From assembly GCA_023853785.1 (NCBI GenBank), contig JAJIRX010001019.1:1-37722 (forward strand): a stretch of 37,722 nucleotides of DNA, in the 5' to 3' direction. This DNA comes from Psilocybe azurescens (Eukaryota; Basidiomycota; Agaricomycetes; Agaricales; Agrocybaceae). Shown here piece after piece: positions 20,939-32,579 of the stretch (position 1 is its first letter; every line of letters starts with the position of its first letter). Under the pieces are notes generated by a model, which had not been told where the DNA came from, did not search any database, and saw only the letters and a list, made by a program, of their open reading frames with translations. Both the position numbers and the translations under genes were made by a program.

Positions 20939-23550
20939 TCATTTCTTCACTATTTCTTTCCGCCCTGCTCGTCGTCTTCTTGAGCAATCATTGGTGTGTT
21001 CAGATGAGTTTTGTACATATCGGTCTTTGAACATGTTGTCGAGGTACATATAGTCTGTTCAGCAAGCTGGTAAGAATATTTCTATCGAGAATGGCGTGAC
21101 ATACCTTTCTTCCGTCGCTGGAGAGATTGCAAAATCAACGCCCGGTTAGGAACTTGGGATTCAACCTTGCTTTCCGATAATGGACAACCAGGAACACTTG
21201 AAGCGCCTCGGACGCAACCAACAATTGATCTTGGGATCGCACATTCTGTTGAAGAGCCACGTATTAGCCCATGTGGATCAGAGGTCACATTGTCTCGAGT
21301 TTTGCTGCTACTAAGATGTGAGTTAATCGTGCCATGCATAAACAAAATCATTATATATGCGCACCGTTAGTTAGGTTTAAAGCCTATTCGTGCTTTTATG
21401 AGGTGGGGCTGTTGAGTGATAGTTTGTTGCCCGTTCTACGAGTGTTGTGGATCCAGTGATGGAGGAGGAGATCAAGGCTATGTTGGTTGACGTGTAGAAG
21501 TGGGCTGGGTTTGCGAAAGTGTCAAATGAGCATCGACCCGTGATCTGTGTAAGGTAAAAGCGGTGAATTCTGGCATTAGCTTCGCGTATCATTTAATGAA
21601 ATACTCACCTTGCTAATTTACTTGAGTGTTGAGGTCTTGTTTTCAGGACGTCTATGAAGGGCCATTCCTTTATCGACCCGGTCAACCTCCCACCAGAACG
21701 AAGTATATGAGTATATTTTCAGCCTATAGATCTACGATCAATAGACCGTCAGTATTACTCTGTTGGCGCTCGTAGTACCAAATTAATATGGTGGTCGTCA
21801 TCTGAGCGAGGTAAAAGCTCTTGTTAGTGAACGCTTTGTTGTTCAAAGGTCTTCGTACCTGCTGCGAGTACAACTCGTAACCTGATCCATGTAAGCTGTA
21901 TTTTCAGAGGCGTATGTTGTCCCCTTCGTGGATAGTCATTCCAGCGTCTTTTGAAGCTTTAATGGGAAGTGAGATTCATTGTCAGAACTTCAGAAAGAAA
22001 CCTACCTTGACTGAATTTTACAACCCAGATTTGGCCTAAGTCGGCATGTGATCTGTTGTCCTGCTTCGACTCCCTCGAATCAAAACTTCGCCCCTCGCAA
22101 GAAGTCAAGAACTCCTAGATACTTATATTCAGCCTCTGTATGATTTTTAATGTTGTCAGACGGACGGAACATTTGTCGTCATATCACAAATTCGTTGTTG
22201 TACAATCAGTACAGCGGCGACGGCATTCGTCTTACTAGCACCTGACTTCACAAACTTCAATGTCTTGCGAATCTGTCCTTGCGCCTGCGACCGTTAACTG
22301 GTAAGCTGTTTACATCAACAGTTATATAGAGCAAAGTTTACCGACAATCGTCAACTTCTAGTAAGGTAACCGGTCTTTGTTGTCAATAGGGTTCAACTTC
22401 CATCAGAACTCGATGCTGTTCTCCTCGATCTGTTTCGCGGATTCGCTTTCTATCAAACACGAGCTGTATTGCTGTTGCATGTTCAACGTGTCAACAAATA
22501 AGTCTGTATCAGCGACAGGTGAGTCTACCTTCTGTATTTGAAATGTACATAGACGACTAACCAGAAGATATACGTGCATAGTAATGCGAACGCTTCGCAG
22601 CATCTATTTCTAAATCGACACCTTCACGAAGCATGGACTGTATGATTTGAACAATATGGTGAAAGGATGAGCGTATGATTGGTACAGATTGTGTCGTCTG
22701 TGTCAGTTTAAGATTGTTTGAGAGGAACTTGGTCATCAGTTCAATTCAGACAAAGCGTTTGAAGGTGCATGTTCCTCTTTTTCTTCTTTTCTTTTTTTTT
22801 CACCCACAACATGACATCTTCACTTTCTTGAGGCAGAGTTGTGGATAGTCTATGTATAGACTACAAGGATACTGATGTTGCAATCAATAGAGACTCTGTG
22901 TAACACGATGTGGTGCGTGTCTTCAGCATAATGCTCTTATTGTTGCTGTCTGAATGACATGCAGTGAGTGATTGTTTTATTTCATACGATATATGGCTTC
23001 ACTCAACACATTTCCTCACGTTGCAGCCTTTCGAGCAACAAAGAAGAAAAACGGTCGATGTGTATTGCACGGCGAAGTTTCAGTATTACAGGGGTGACAA
23101 GCACCTGCAAGTTACGTGTTTTCAGATATCTAAGAATGGCCTTCGATTCAAAACTCACTTGTAGAATGTCGCAATCTGGAGGAGGGTCGTCCGTGCGGGC
23201 GAGATATCGTTTTCCAGTCCAATCAACTGTTGGGAACTGTCCAGCGCAAACGTTGAGGTCTCACCCCACTTCATCAGATTCCTCGAGCTTTGTGTTCGTA
23301 TGGACAGTTGATGCGTCTGAACGATCTGAGCTTTTGTCCTATTATGAACGTTGAGCAGGTTTTTAGATAGCAGCTCGACGGAATGGCTAAAGGTACGTCT
23401 GGCTGCATATATATTGTCAGTAATTTCTACTGTTCTGCTAACATCGATCAGCTGCGTATGACAGAGTACGACGTAGCATACCTTGGTTGTTTGTGCTATT
23501 ACAACGTGAGCTGCGCACAGTGGAAGGCAAAGTGCCGACACCTCTCGTTG
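20939..23550 (-). CDS. Unrecognised multi-exon gene (limits uncertain, possibly decayed)
   Basis: Pieces with coding character are scattered on the minus strand. The clearest is 23385-23157 (RRTFSHSVELLSKNLLNVHN... LDSSQQLIGLENDI), preceded by a plausible intron that ends in TATATGCAG at about 23386. A helical piece REGVDLEIDAAKRSHYYARI lies near 22640-22580. The last exon (near 21070-20939) joins QSLQRRK to DYMYLDNMFKDRYVQNSSEH across a 50-nt intron and ends at the stop at 20941-20939. The protein would be mainly helical. A Kar5/Tht1-like nuclear-membrane protein is one remote possibility, but I see no diagnostic motif. Frames between these pieces contain stops, so the structure is tentative. 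A further possible piece lies at 23950-23820. Confidence 0.3.
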
Positions 23551-24030
23551 TTACATGTGCCCCAAATTTCTCTTCTCTTTGGTCGCTTCATGCTGCCAAT
23601 CTTCTCGACGTAGTCCTGCGATGATCAAATTTAGCTAATAAGTAAGGTACATGTTCTCTTAATCTATCGCAAACGTATTGAACTCACTGCATAGACACAA
23701 GGAACAGTAGAATTGCTACCAGTATCCAGTAATGTTTGACTGAATTTACTGCTTGCAATTTGCATTGTGTGGCATACAATATATGTGGACCGACTCTCTT
23801 TCTTTTATTTTTGAGGTGCGTAGCCTAGAGCTGCTTTCGTTCAAGTTCGATGAAATCGATGACCTGACATTGCGTTGTTGCTCGTGGTGTCTACGAGCAA
23901 CATCAAGATATTTGCTATCACCGTACTCGGACAGCTTGTCACAATGAAAACTTTTCCAAGTGGGGCTTTCTCACCTTCTCTCATTACTATATACAACATT
24001 CACTCCTTTCTTTAGCCTAAACCGCTCATT
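23551..24030. other. Spacer between divergent genes
   Basis: This contains the likely upstream region of the plus-strand membrane gene. Sequence on the minus strand at 23950-23820 (LSEYGDSKYLDVARRHHEQQ) may be an upstream exon of the preceding gene; I cannot confirm it. Confidence 0.3.
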
Positions 24031-25145
24031 ATGAGCATCAGTACCTGTACGTCGTTTGTATTGTGTGCTTCCTTGAGTTCTCGCTGATCATCTCCGGCAG
24101 CTGTCCTCAAAGGCATAATTGCCGTTCACTTTATGGCCATCGCTACAACATTCGTTCGCCTCGTTTATTGTTACCTCTGCTATTTTATATGGCTTGATGA
24201 TATATTTGCTGCAGTTACTGCGACAGGAAATGGTGCAATTGTTGGTCGGTTGATATACCTCCGTATGTGGCATTTCCCTTCAAAGTTTTCTTTTTGTAAT
24301 TTGTTCATTTGAACGCTCTAGTTATTGTCTCAAAGGCTGGAAAGCCTCATTCTTATCATATCGAACTAGCGATAGGTTTCTTCGTCGTTTGGTGAGATGC
24401 TGCTAGCTTATTTGTATCCACTTGTGTTGGATGTTGTATACTCATCGTGACTTATAGGTCTTCATGCGCCAGTTTTATCATGGGTCCTGCACGAGTTCAC
24501 AAGGATTCCAAAACACTCGTTCTCGCAGCTTCAATTTTACATGTATGGTACTGGTTGTTGGCACGTTATACAGGGTGCTACGCCAAGCTGTTCTGTGTTG
24601 TGTTAGGGTGGAATACCAAGATGACAGACTGCGTATTTGCTCACCTCCACATACTTTGATGATATGCGCGTTCATAAGTGTGTATTTTACTTAAAATTGC
24701 TCAACATAAAGATTCTCATTAAAGCATTCAGCGGAATTATTAGTTGACGCTGGTATCCTCTACCACAATTGGAGATTGCTTGTGCACGTCCCGGGGCGCC
24801 CTTGCACACCATGGGTCATTGCCTACGACTTCGCCATTTTGGGTTTCTGCAGCAACATCATCATCCTCATCAGCAGTGCCGTATGCCTGGCTGCCCTCTT
24901 AGCACGTGATACAGCAGCTTCCATGACCCTCGTTTATGTTGTCAATTTGGCAGTAAGTGCATCATTTCCCTTAGTTCTGAGTAGATGACTTACCTCCTTT
25001 TTATTTCATCCATAAAATTTAGACAGCATTCTCGGTAGTTGCGACTAATATTTCCGTGGCTATCGGTTTTTTGTCTCAAGGATATTCATACCATCGGCCA
25101 ACGTCGCACAGGACATCGGTTCTTCTTTTGGATTACAAACAATAG
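24031..25145 (+). CDS. Rhodopsin-like fungal multipass membrane protein, six exons, one frame break
   Basis: The exons are 24031-24046, 24101-24262, 24322-24391, 24458-24677, 24732-24952 and 25023-25145, with introns of 54-70 nt. The summed length (812 nt) is not a multiple of three, so one base change must exist in exon 4, probably between 24540 and 24620. The protein begins MSISTSVLKGIIAVHFMA and shows several hydrophobic helices. It has the helix-loop motif CYFIWLDDIFAAVTATG, like the R(F)WWDD(F)WA signature of agaric rhodopsin-like membrane proteins. Later helices read ELLVDAGILYHNWRLLVHV and IIILISSAVCLAALLARD, then LVYVVNLATAFSVVATNIS across the last intron. The role is unknown; a plasma-membrane location is inferred. 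It could be a recently broken gene or a sequencing error. Confidence 0.55.
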
Positions 25146-25689
25146 TCATATCTAGGGACAATTTGAAGGTTCAAAAGAACAGAGGATGACACAAAGGCCA
25201 ATATGTATTCTGAGGGTATTAACAGAAGTGCTTAGCATTTGATTTTGTCTGCAATCCGTATATATTTCGTATCGGCTTTCAACGTAAACCATCTTGCGGT
25301 GTATGTCTGTTCTAATATAAAATTGTGTCATTTACTGTTTGTTCTTGCTCTATTACAAAATTGTGTATGAAATTGTGTATGCAACTAGTAGAGCTCTAGT
25401 ACGATGTGAAGCACTCATCAAAAAAGAAAATTAATAAAGAATTTCCCTCCTTGTAGAAAGCAAAAAGACACTGCTTGTCGATGAAGCACAAAAATTATAT
25501 ACAGAAAGTATCTAGCTGGGCAAATGGGTACTGACATATATATCACGAGCTTTTTCATAAGAGACCTATTCATATTCTTCTGTTTTTTGGTTTCGTACGC
25601 GATGCAAATGTCTGATTGGTTAAGTTCGATCTCATCCCCAACGATAGTGTCCGGTGATTCCCTCGCTTTCTAGCTGACGACCGACAATT
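25146..25689. other. Intergenic
   Basis: AT-rich spacer between convergent genes. I see no gene or repeat. Confidence 0.45.
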
Positions 25690-28110
25690 AAATTGTTATT
25701 TCGATGGTGTACGTCGCGCGAATTTGCCACAATGTGTACCTTCAATAATAACGAGGAGTCCAATGTCATGTTTTACGCTTGGGTGGGTAGGTGATATTAA
25801 ACGTCGCGTCGATTGTGTGCATTTGCTTGGATCTTGTCGTGAACTGTCGAAGCGACAGTATGCCTTGATCTTCACGGTATACCTCCACAAAAATTTCTTC
25901 ATTGCAAAAGGAACCGCCATCCACTTTGACAATTAATTGAGTGCCAACAAGGCTGTTCTTCAAAAGTATATGGTCGTATTCTATTGGGTGTCTGCAAGTA
26001 ATAGTCGACGGGAAACTTGATGAGGACCTGGCAAAAATTCCAAACCGGATTGATCTGCATGGTCTGGAGACTCAAATACATGCAGTGGATCCCACGCCAG
26101 GGTCATACTACCGAAGGCCTCATTGGGCAACGGAGTAACACTTTGGTTGTATTGCATGTCATGATTTGACTGGGAGGCGGCTATTTCCATGGACTTTGCG
26201 TGTTTAACATTAAAATTTACATCCAGGGGCTTAAGTGTACTGTATTTAGTATATCAGTCAGAGTCTTTGATAGAAAGATATAAGAAGAATCTTGTTTTAT
26301 TTTTTAAAAAGAAACGCACTGGTAGCAAACAACATCCGTGGACGTCAAAGGTGACCCTCTTGAAGGGGACAACAGGATCATAGCGATTTAATTCAATGAA
26401 TAGCCCTATATTGTTGGAGGATGTCATTGAAACTTCTTTATAATTCCGACGGCGCCTTTGAATATATGATGACACTTAGTCACAACAACTACCACACTGC
26501 ACCAAGGATGATCTTTGCATGAAGACGCTATGCGCGTTTCTGGTAAGTGGTTGATGGTGTGAAGAAAATCTGTGAGACACAAAGACACAAAGTTTACATG
26601 GACATCAATGAACTTGAGCTGTTTTTCTCCATCAATATTCATGACTGTGATGAAGGAAGACCTGACCAACCTGTGTCTCAGTGTTTGAGTTTGAGTAAGG
26701 GTTGTTGTTGTCTCTGCCACTTTTTCGATCAACGTCGCCATGTTTCCTTGTATCTCCGTTATCCATCCAGTACGCTTAGCATTCGGTCCGCTGTTGATTT
26801 GAACATGATCTCCGACATTGAATATTTTATGCACATCGTTCCACGTAGTGCGTATGAGCTGCATCTGATTGCTCGACTGATCTTCAATGCTTACGAGTGG
26901 CCCATATACAGGGTCGTCTTCGGGTGGATCCAGTGACACATCTACAAATCGACTGCTGATACAAGATACAGTTCCTTTTCGCCGGTTGACAGAATCACCA
27001 TGCGCTTGAATTCCGAAAAATCCATTCCTTGGGACGCAGAATGGGCATACTATCAAGGATAAATGGATGTTGAGATTGAATAAACTGCTCGAAAGAGTTG
27101 TGTGCAATTTCGTCCACACCCGTACTGAAAGAATGGAAGTCCAATCGTGCAAGCCCCCATTCAATTGTTAATCGGCCGATTCTATACGTGCTTGACTCAT
27201 CGAGATCGACTGCTGTGTCAGGAAAAGCAGATCGAAATGCTGTGGCATCAAATAGTCTGGGCTCAGGAATGGAAGGCAATGCCTTTCGCTTCAGAGATCG
27301 GAAAGCACGCGCTCGATAGGCCAAACACGGCACGAGCAATATGGATGCCCCCATAAGGTTGTAGAGATGACATGTCCCACGTCACCTTTGTACAAACCTT
27401 TTGTGATTCTGATCCACTGTCCATCCACGACGTCTGCGTTTACATCCTGCATAATAAGCATCTGTATCGCTTCTTCTTTCTCAATAGCTTTGCGTCGAAT
27501 GCCACTTCGGGCGTCGAATCACACCTGGCGTGTTCATCAACAGCCGAACGAGTTCCTGATTCATTGTACATTCCAGGTAAACATGTCCGCGTACCGAGCC
27601 TCGGTGAAAGCCAAACGCAATTGGTGGTGGTCACATGCCTTAAGCAGCAATGACATTACCATAATTTCTTCTTTGCCTTTCTGAAGAAAAATCAGAGAAA
27701 TCGTAGAGAGGCAACTTACATACTTACTATACATTCAACTTGCCATGTAGGGTAATCGCTGCTGAGATGAGAGAAAGGAACACCATCTGCTTGGCGTGTG
27801 AATCGGCTCAATTTCGGACGATGTCGTGGTCCTTTCTATTCTCTCCTGTATTCGAGCACGACCTGCTCCATTTGTGTGTGCCTCGCATCTCTATTTTCCT
27901 CAAAGGTGGGCAGGGTTACATCCCTGTCGCTTGTTACATTGATAGCATCATCAAGAAATCCATCTGCGTAAAGCAATGATTTATTTGAAGGGGATTATAA
28001 TGTTTCGGTAATAATAATGTAGTCACCTATATCTTTGTATTTGTCACTTTCATCAGCGGACTCCTCAGTAACCTGCACCTCTATATCTAGAAAATGCATG
28101 AACGATGTGT
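25690..28110 (-). pseudogene. Decayed Spt5-like gene (NGN plus KOW domains)
   Basis: Spt5 family proteins bind RNA polymerase II and act in elongation. Shorter Spt5-like copies are, in my experience, numerous in agaric genomes. From the N-terminus: an acidic segment (TEESADESDKYKD, near 28070-28035); the NGN domain (YPTWQVECI near 27745, GSVRGHVYLECTMNQELV near 27610-27560, then KEEAIQMLIMQDV); a KOW motif GQWIRITKGLYKGDVGHV near 27425-27370; a second KOW at 26819-26724 (NVGDHVQINSGPNAKRTGW); a third near 26480-26424 (HIFKGAVGIIKKFQ); and a C-terminal part with VGTQLIVKVDGGSFCNEE and HDIGLLVIIEGTHCGKFARR near 25770-25700. Frame changes occur near 27500, 27345, 27000 and several times after 26420, and a TAG lies near 27835. 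The set of domains is clear. Confidence 0.8.
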
Positions 28111-29120
28111 TGCGCTGTAACAGCGGGTATTAATGTCAGCTTTATAAGGTACACTGTTTTCAACATACTCTTTCCATGTTGCATTACACGAGATGATCCA
28201 CTGTATGATATTCAAAGGCTTTGATGATACAATGCACTAGCAATCACAAAGGACGATTCAAAGGCCGGTTTATTATTGTGACAAGTATATACTGGCAATT
28301 CGATTCTCTCCACTGTATTACAGCAACAAAGCTAATAAATTGAATAAATTGAGGGTTCTATATACGGTGCGGGTTAAATACGTATGCTATTCACGAACTT
28401 ACCTGTAAGGAGCAACGCATATCAGTCGCACAGTTGTTAGTTGGAATCAAGAAAGAGGAAGCGTGAGAATTGTTTGACAGCTCAATTAAGGCGAAGGGCG
28501 TGCAACAATATCAGATAAATCCGAAAAAGGAATGTGATTATTGTATATCTGGGTGAATCAATAATATTCTCACGGTTTCGCTCTACACAGAACGCGAGCG
28601 TGGTGTGTAAAATCGAGGTGCATGAGTACCCACAGTGGGACATCTGAGGGTGCGCGGTTGATGTAGAATGTGTTAGTTTTTGTGATTAAACACTTTGTTT
28701 CTAATGTTCTACACTTGATATTTGGACTTGTACAAATGGACACTTAGTTAGAATTCGCTCTTTTCGGTGTTTTTGCATACTGTTCTGTTAATAACTTTTT
28801 GTAGAGTAAATTTATTCAAATTCTGATCACTGATCCGGAATCCCCTCGTTGAGACGGTTCCGGTGATATATAATTTGTCACGTAATTATAGGTTTGGTGT
28901 TTTGACACAATATTGTGGACACCTATAGTCACACCTCGCCATTTTTAGACACTTAGCCATGTAAAAGACCAGTATTCCTACTATGTCTGAGGAAACAAAG
29001 ACACTAGAACAATATTTGGAGTCTACAGAAGCAATTTACTATTTTCACTCATACTTGTCATTGTTGCGCATTTGAGATTTGACTCTATTGTTACTCATCA
29101 GTATAGCTACTGATTTGTGC
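28111..29120. other. Intergenic
   Basis: I see no gene with recognisable motifs. The sequence is AT-rich and without obvious repeats. Confidence 0.45.
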
Positions 29121-29252
29121 ATTATTGTCTATTTCTAACAGAATGTTTAGATCAGTCCGATGCGGATGCACAGAATGCAGAGGTGGTGAGGGTGGTGATG
29201 TTGATGGGTTGACCACTGACGGTTTTGAAGAATCCACAGTATGTAGTGCAAA

Positions 29253-30105
29253 GTGGAATGGACAAAAGTAATCAGCAGCAGTGATACAACTATGGCAAAG
29301 GCAGGCTCAGATGCAGAAAGACAGCAGGGAGGTGGAAGCAGTGTGGTTCATCCCATGAATGCATCGGGAGAGCTTCATGTGATACAGGATCTAACGTCTA
29401 TCGTCCTTCAGCCTGCTAAAGGCGGGAAAGCTGAAAATAATCTCGCGAATATTCTTTGGACCTGGTTAGAGACAACAGAATCTTGTAGCAAAGACTACCA
29501 TCTCGGTTTTGTACTATCTTTTCCGGAGGACATTATACTCATTTCCATGTTTCAGTCGTCTACACTAACTTCGCAGGGCGGTAAATCGGTGACCTCTGGT
29601 GGTAAGTAATATAATCGAACATGAAATGATGTTGGACTGACCGTTGCTCATTCAGATAAAGCAAAGTTTGTGGTCAAAAGGCACCTAATGGGTACGTGGT
29701 CTACTTGTCTTATACTGCTTACACTTTTGACACCATCTTAGCTTACAAAAAAAAAAGGTACACTGCAGTTGTGATTAACGACGGTGATGACAAGCCACTG
29801 GTGCCAGTCAAAAAGCCATCTACCATCAAAGCTAAGAAGGATACCCTGAATGTCTCAAGTGACAAAGGTAAGTTTTATGAATTTCTGGACAACACGACCA
29901 CCTCATCGTCTTCTCATCGTTAGAGCAAGAGAGTAAACCGAGACCGTTAGTATTTGACACCCAATTCCCATGCATATCTGGCTGATTCATGCTTAGAAAA
30001 TGTCCCAGACGGTGCGCCTGATGCGCTCACCAGGCTGTCCCTTGTTTTTATTGGGGAGCTGAGTAGCTTCTCCCACGATGAGGCTATAGATCTGGAAAAC
30101 GCTTA
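29253..30105 (+). CDS. Unrecognised multi-exon gene (possible further exons to 30366)
   Basis: The first long frame (29253-29601) reads MEWTKVISSSDTTMAKAG..., with LANILWTWLETTESCSKDYH in its middle. It is followed by a GTAAGT intron (to about 29655), a short exon (DKAKFVVKRHLM), an intron ending CTTAG at about 29741, and an exon rich in Lys (YKKKRYTAVVINDGDDKPLV, KKPSTIKAKKDTLNV). A GTAAGT intron then ends near 29922 before EQESKPRP. A last piece, GAPDALTRLSLVFIGELSS, ends at TAG 30103-30105, but its frame does not match the preceding exon. Another lysine-rich piece (DPSKTAPIKKHGIKSLNEDE) follows at about 30235-30295 and may belong to the same gene. The basic linker suggests a nucleic-acid-binding or nuclear protein, but no domain is recognised. 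Confidence 0.35.
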
Positions 30106-31135
30106 GGCACATTAGTGATCGTGCTGCTATCCTCCCTGACAATAGAATGCTTATATTCTATTTTGCAGTCGGGTGGTAATGCAGGCATGTAGACATCCAG
30201 TAAAACAGATTATGTTCTAGATGATAATGCAGATCCCAGTAAAACTGCACCCATCAAAAAGCATGGGATTAAAAGTCTGAACGAGGATGAATTCCCACAT
30301 ATGGTAGATACATGCAAGGGGTTCGGTAACGGCAAAGTGGATACACGTAGCAAGAAGCTTCGTTGAGGTACGGGATTTATACCTCTAATTCTTAGTGAGA
30401 AGGAGTCTACTCATGATAATAGAATGGTATGAACGTGAACAATACATTGTTTGGTGGATTCGTGAAAGGTTTGGTAAGCTTAATTTGTCGAATTTTTTCA
30501 AAGTTGTAGGAGCCTATCTTTTCATTTAGGAAACAAATTCCCTGAGCGTCATGATAACAGACAGGTCATTGTCTCATTATGGGCGAAGTCGACAGAATGT
30601 CCACCAGAGACCGTGAGGGTGTCGGGGCGCGCTGAACGCGTTGATTAAAAAGTCCAAGGTTGATTGTCAAAAGATCCCTGAAGACAAGCTGTTGCTAGTA
30701 TCATCCACAATACTAGCAACATTGAACGTTCGCGCCACGTAGAGCGTCCGTAATATTGGGAGCTTCCTCGGTTGGGGCCTCTGCCGTATAAGAAGAACGG
30801 CAACTGCTCGAACAGGTGATTACTGAATAAAAATACGTTGATTGCTACTGCTGAAGCCGTTTTTAAATTTTTTTTAAAATTTACTTATGTATATCAATCG
30901 GTTGTATGTTGGGAAATTTGTCGAAACCATCGTTTCCCTCTAGGTTTCCCTCTAGGTTTTTGCAGTTTTTGTTTTTGCAGTTAGGGCATACATGTGGGCT
31001 GTCACACCTCTGACGGGCGCTTATTGCGTTGGAAGTGACAAGCAAACGTGATGACCATAATAGGAGACTGAGCCGGCTCTTTCGACGACTCTGCTCATCG
31101 TCTCGCTGCTTAAAAGCTGACTTTTTATATCGAAT
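30106..31135. other. Mostly non-coding, with one hairpin
   Basis: Apart from the possible exon piece at 30235-30366 and the inverted repeat at 30691-30720, I see no feature. A TTATATC sequence lies at about 31125, just upstream of the small ORF at 31136. Confidence 0.4.
30691..30720. repeat. Perfect 11-bp inverted repeat with 8-nt loop
   Basis: GTTGCTAGTAT and ATACTAGCAAC are perfect reverse complements separated by 8 nt (30702-30709). It could be a stem-loop, a palindromic protein-binding site or the scar of a transposon. There is no T-run after it, so it is not a simple terminator. Confidence 0.7.
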
Positions 31136-31202
31136 ATGAACAAAATCGTCATCACCTTCGTTGTAATTGTCGTGGTTACGATTGTATTATTCATATCCAC
31201 AA
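31136..31202 (+). CDS. First exon encoding a signal anchor; gene interrupted by the MULE-like element
   Basis: ATG at 31136 starts a 22-codon hydrophobic segment (MNKIVITFVVIVVVTIVLFI, then ST), a typical signal anchor. It is followed immediately by the canonical donor GTAAGT at 31203. Read without splicing it stops at 31222 after 28 codons. Downstream of the element, at 34008 or 34012, an exon (TLKRFLRCVLPKVCKRAG) continues in the correct phase. If the insertion is ignored the intron would be only about 44-48 nt, normal for this genome. The joined gene is inference. If right, the product is a small membrane-anchored or secreted protein of unknown role. Confidence 0.45.
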
Positions 31203-31216
31203 GTAAGTCGTATGTC

Positions 31217-31226
31217 GCCTAAATTC
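31217..31226 (+). repeat. Target-site duplication, left copy (GCCTAAATTC)
   Basis: These 10 bp directly precede the element and are repeated exactly at 33978-33987 directly after it. Confidence 0.85.
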
Positions 31227-31604
31227 AAGGGGTGCCAGGATCGAAAACCCGGACCAGGGGTAGGAGGGGGTAGGCCCCAGGCCGCCAAATTTTTTGGAAC
31301 CCTCCAGCACAGGGCCTCAGAACCTTGATTTTAGTGTGCTAGACTGCATTACAGAAGTACAAATGATGTTTCTTGGACTGAAACTCATGGAATAAAAGAT
31401 CTGTACCGAGAATTGAATTTATTTTGATTTATTTCACATTTATTGCTTATTATGGAAGGAAATTAATATTTTGCTCAGCTAGCTAAGTCGTCCTCGTCCT
31501 CATCGTGGTCCACTGGCTCATATATCATACCTCTCGCTATGGACTCATCACCTCAGGCATATATTACAACATAGTACCATACTGATAAACAATATTGACA
31601 TGGT

Positions 31605-31766
31605 ATGCAGGAGAATGCACCCCCGAATGGCCCCGTGCTTGACGCAGATGGGTTCATTGTATGCCCAGAATGTGATACACGTGTTGACTACGGCACCGGT
31701 GGGCTCAAAAACTTTGATCAGCATCTAGGAAAGAGTCATTGTCAGAACGCAAAGACGAAAACGTGA
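31605..31766 (+). CDS. 53-aa C2H2-type zinc-finger ORF inside the element
   Basis: The ORF starts MQENAPPNGPVLDADGFIVC. It has the ligand set CPEC (Cys20, Cys23), then TGGLKNFDQHLGKSH with His40 and His45, that is C-x2-C-x16-H-x4-H. Fingers of this GTGGLKN..HLG type occur in agaric transposon-associated proteins as far as I recall. It may be the DNA-binding head of a lost transposase or a captured exon; a GCAG just upstream could also be an acceptor. The tail is basic (NAKTKT). Confidence 0.5.
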   Translation: MQENAPPNGPVLDADGFIVCPECDTRVDYGTGGLKNFDQHLGKSHCQNAKTKT

Positions 31767-32095
31767 CAAAGAAAGGAAAAGAAGACAAATATGTCACTAG
31801 TGTGAGGTATCAGGTCGAGGCAGAGGTGGAAAGCGTGTATGCTGTTGATGTCATATTACTAATAATTACTATATTTGGAAGTGTGCCTGATTGTGTAGGG
31901 GGGGAGGGAACCTAGGTGTACTTTACCCACCCATATACTCCATGTGAGTCCACCAACTCCATACAGAAGTGGTGGACTCCACATGGACTCCATCTGGAAC
32001 ATATCCAAGTGTTCAGAAAGTTATCTTTGATAGGTGGAGTTCAGGTGGACTCCAGATGGACTCTAGATGGACTTCAAGCAATTCCACTTGAATCC

Positions 32096-32152
32096 AACTG
32101 GAGGCCAGGTGGAGGCCAGGTGGAGTGCAGGTGGAGTGCAGGTGGAGTTCAA
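32096..32152 (+). repeat. Short tandem array of GGTGGAG-type units
   Basis: Two copies of GAGGCCAGGTG are followed by two copies of GAGTGCAGGTG and one more partial unit, within the left arm of the nested structure. Confidence 0.6.
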
Positions 32153-32367
32153 TTAGAATCCACCTGGACTCCATACCTGGGTAACAATATTCCAGCTTAG
32201 GCCATCAGAGAGCAGACTTATTGAATTTCACAAAGTCCAGCTATAGCCAGATTTAAATTGGAATGTATTTTCTTAGAGTAAATTCATGTAAGAATGTATA
32301 TATAATATATTAAAAACTATATACTACATTATTATCTACAATATTATCTACTAGCGAAGTTCATCAC

Positions 32368-32577
32368 CACTGAAACATAAAAAAAGAAATATATAAAAAT
32401 ATATAAAACAAAAGAAATAAAAGAAAAACATACAAAACAGACGAAAAAGGAGGCGAGAGGGTACATAGTTGGTTCAAATAAATATAGAAGCACATGAACA
32501 TGAAAAAAAAAAAGAGAAAAACGAGATAAAAAAAAAAAGAAAAAAAGAAGAAAAAAAGGGGGCGAGAGGATGGCCGT
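32368..32577 (+). repeat. Polypurine (A/G-rich) tract
   Basis: About 200 bp is mostly A and G on the plus strand, with several runs of 8-11 A. It produces long Phe/Ser-rich false frames on the minus strand. Confidence 0.7.
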
Positions 32578-32579
32578 GT

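Noticed and set aside
31900..32200. CRISPR-like array of short repeats
   Set aside because: The repeats are irregular palindromic TGGACTCCA units without uniform spacers, in a eukaryotic genome.
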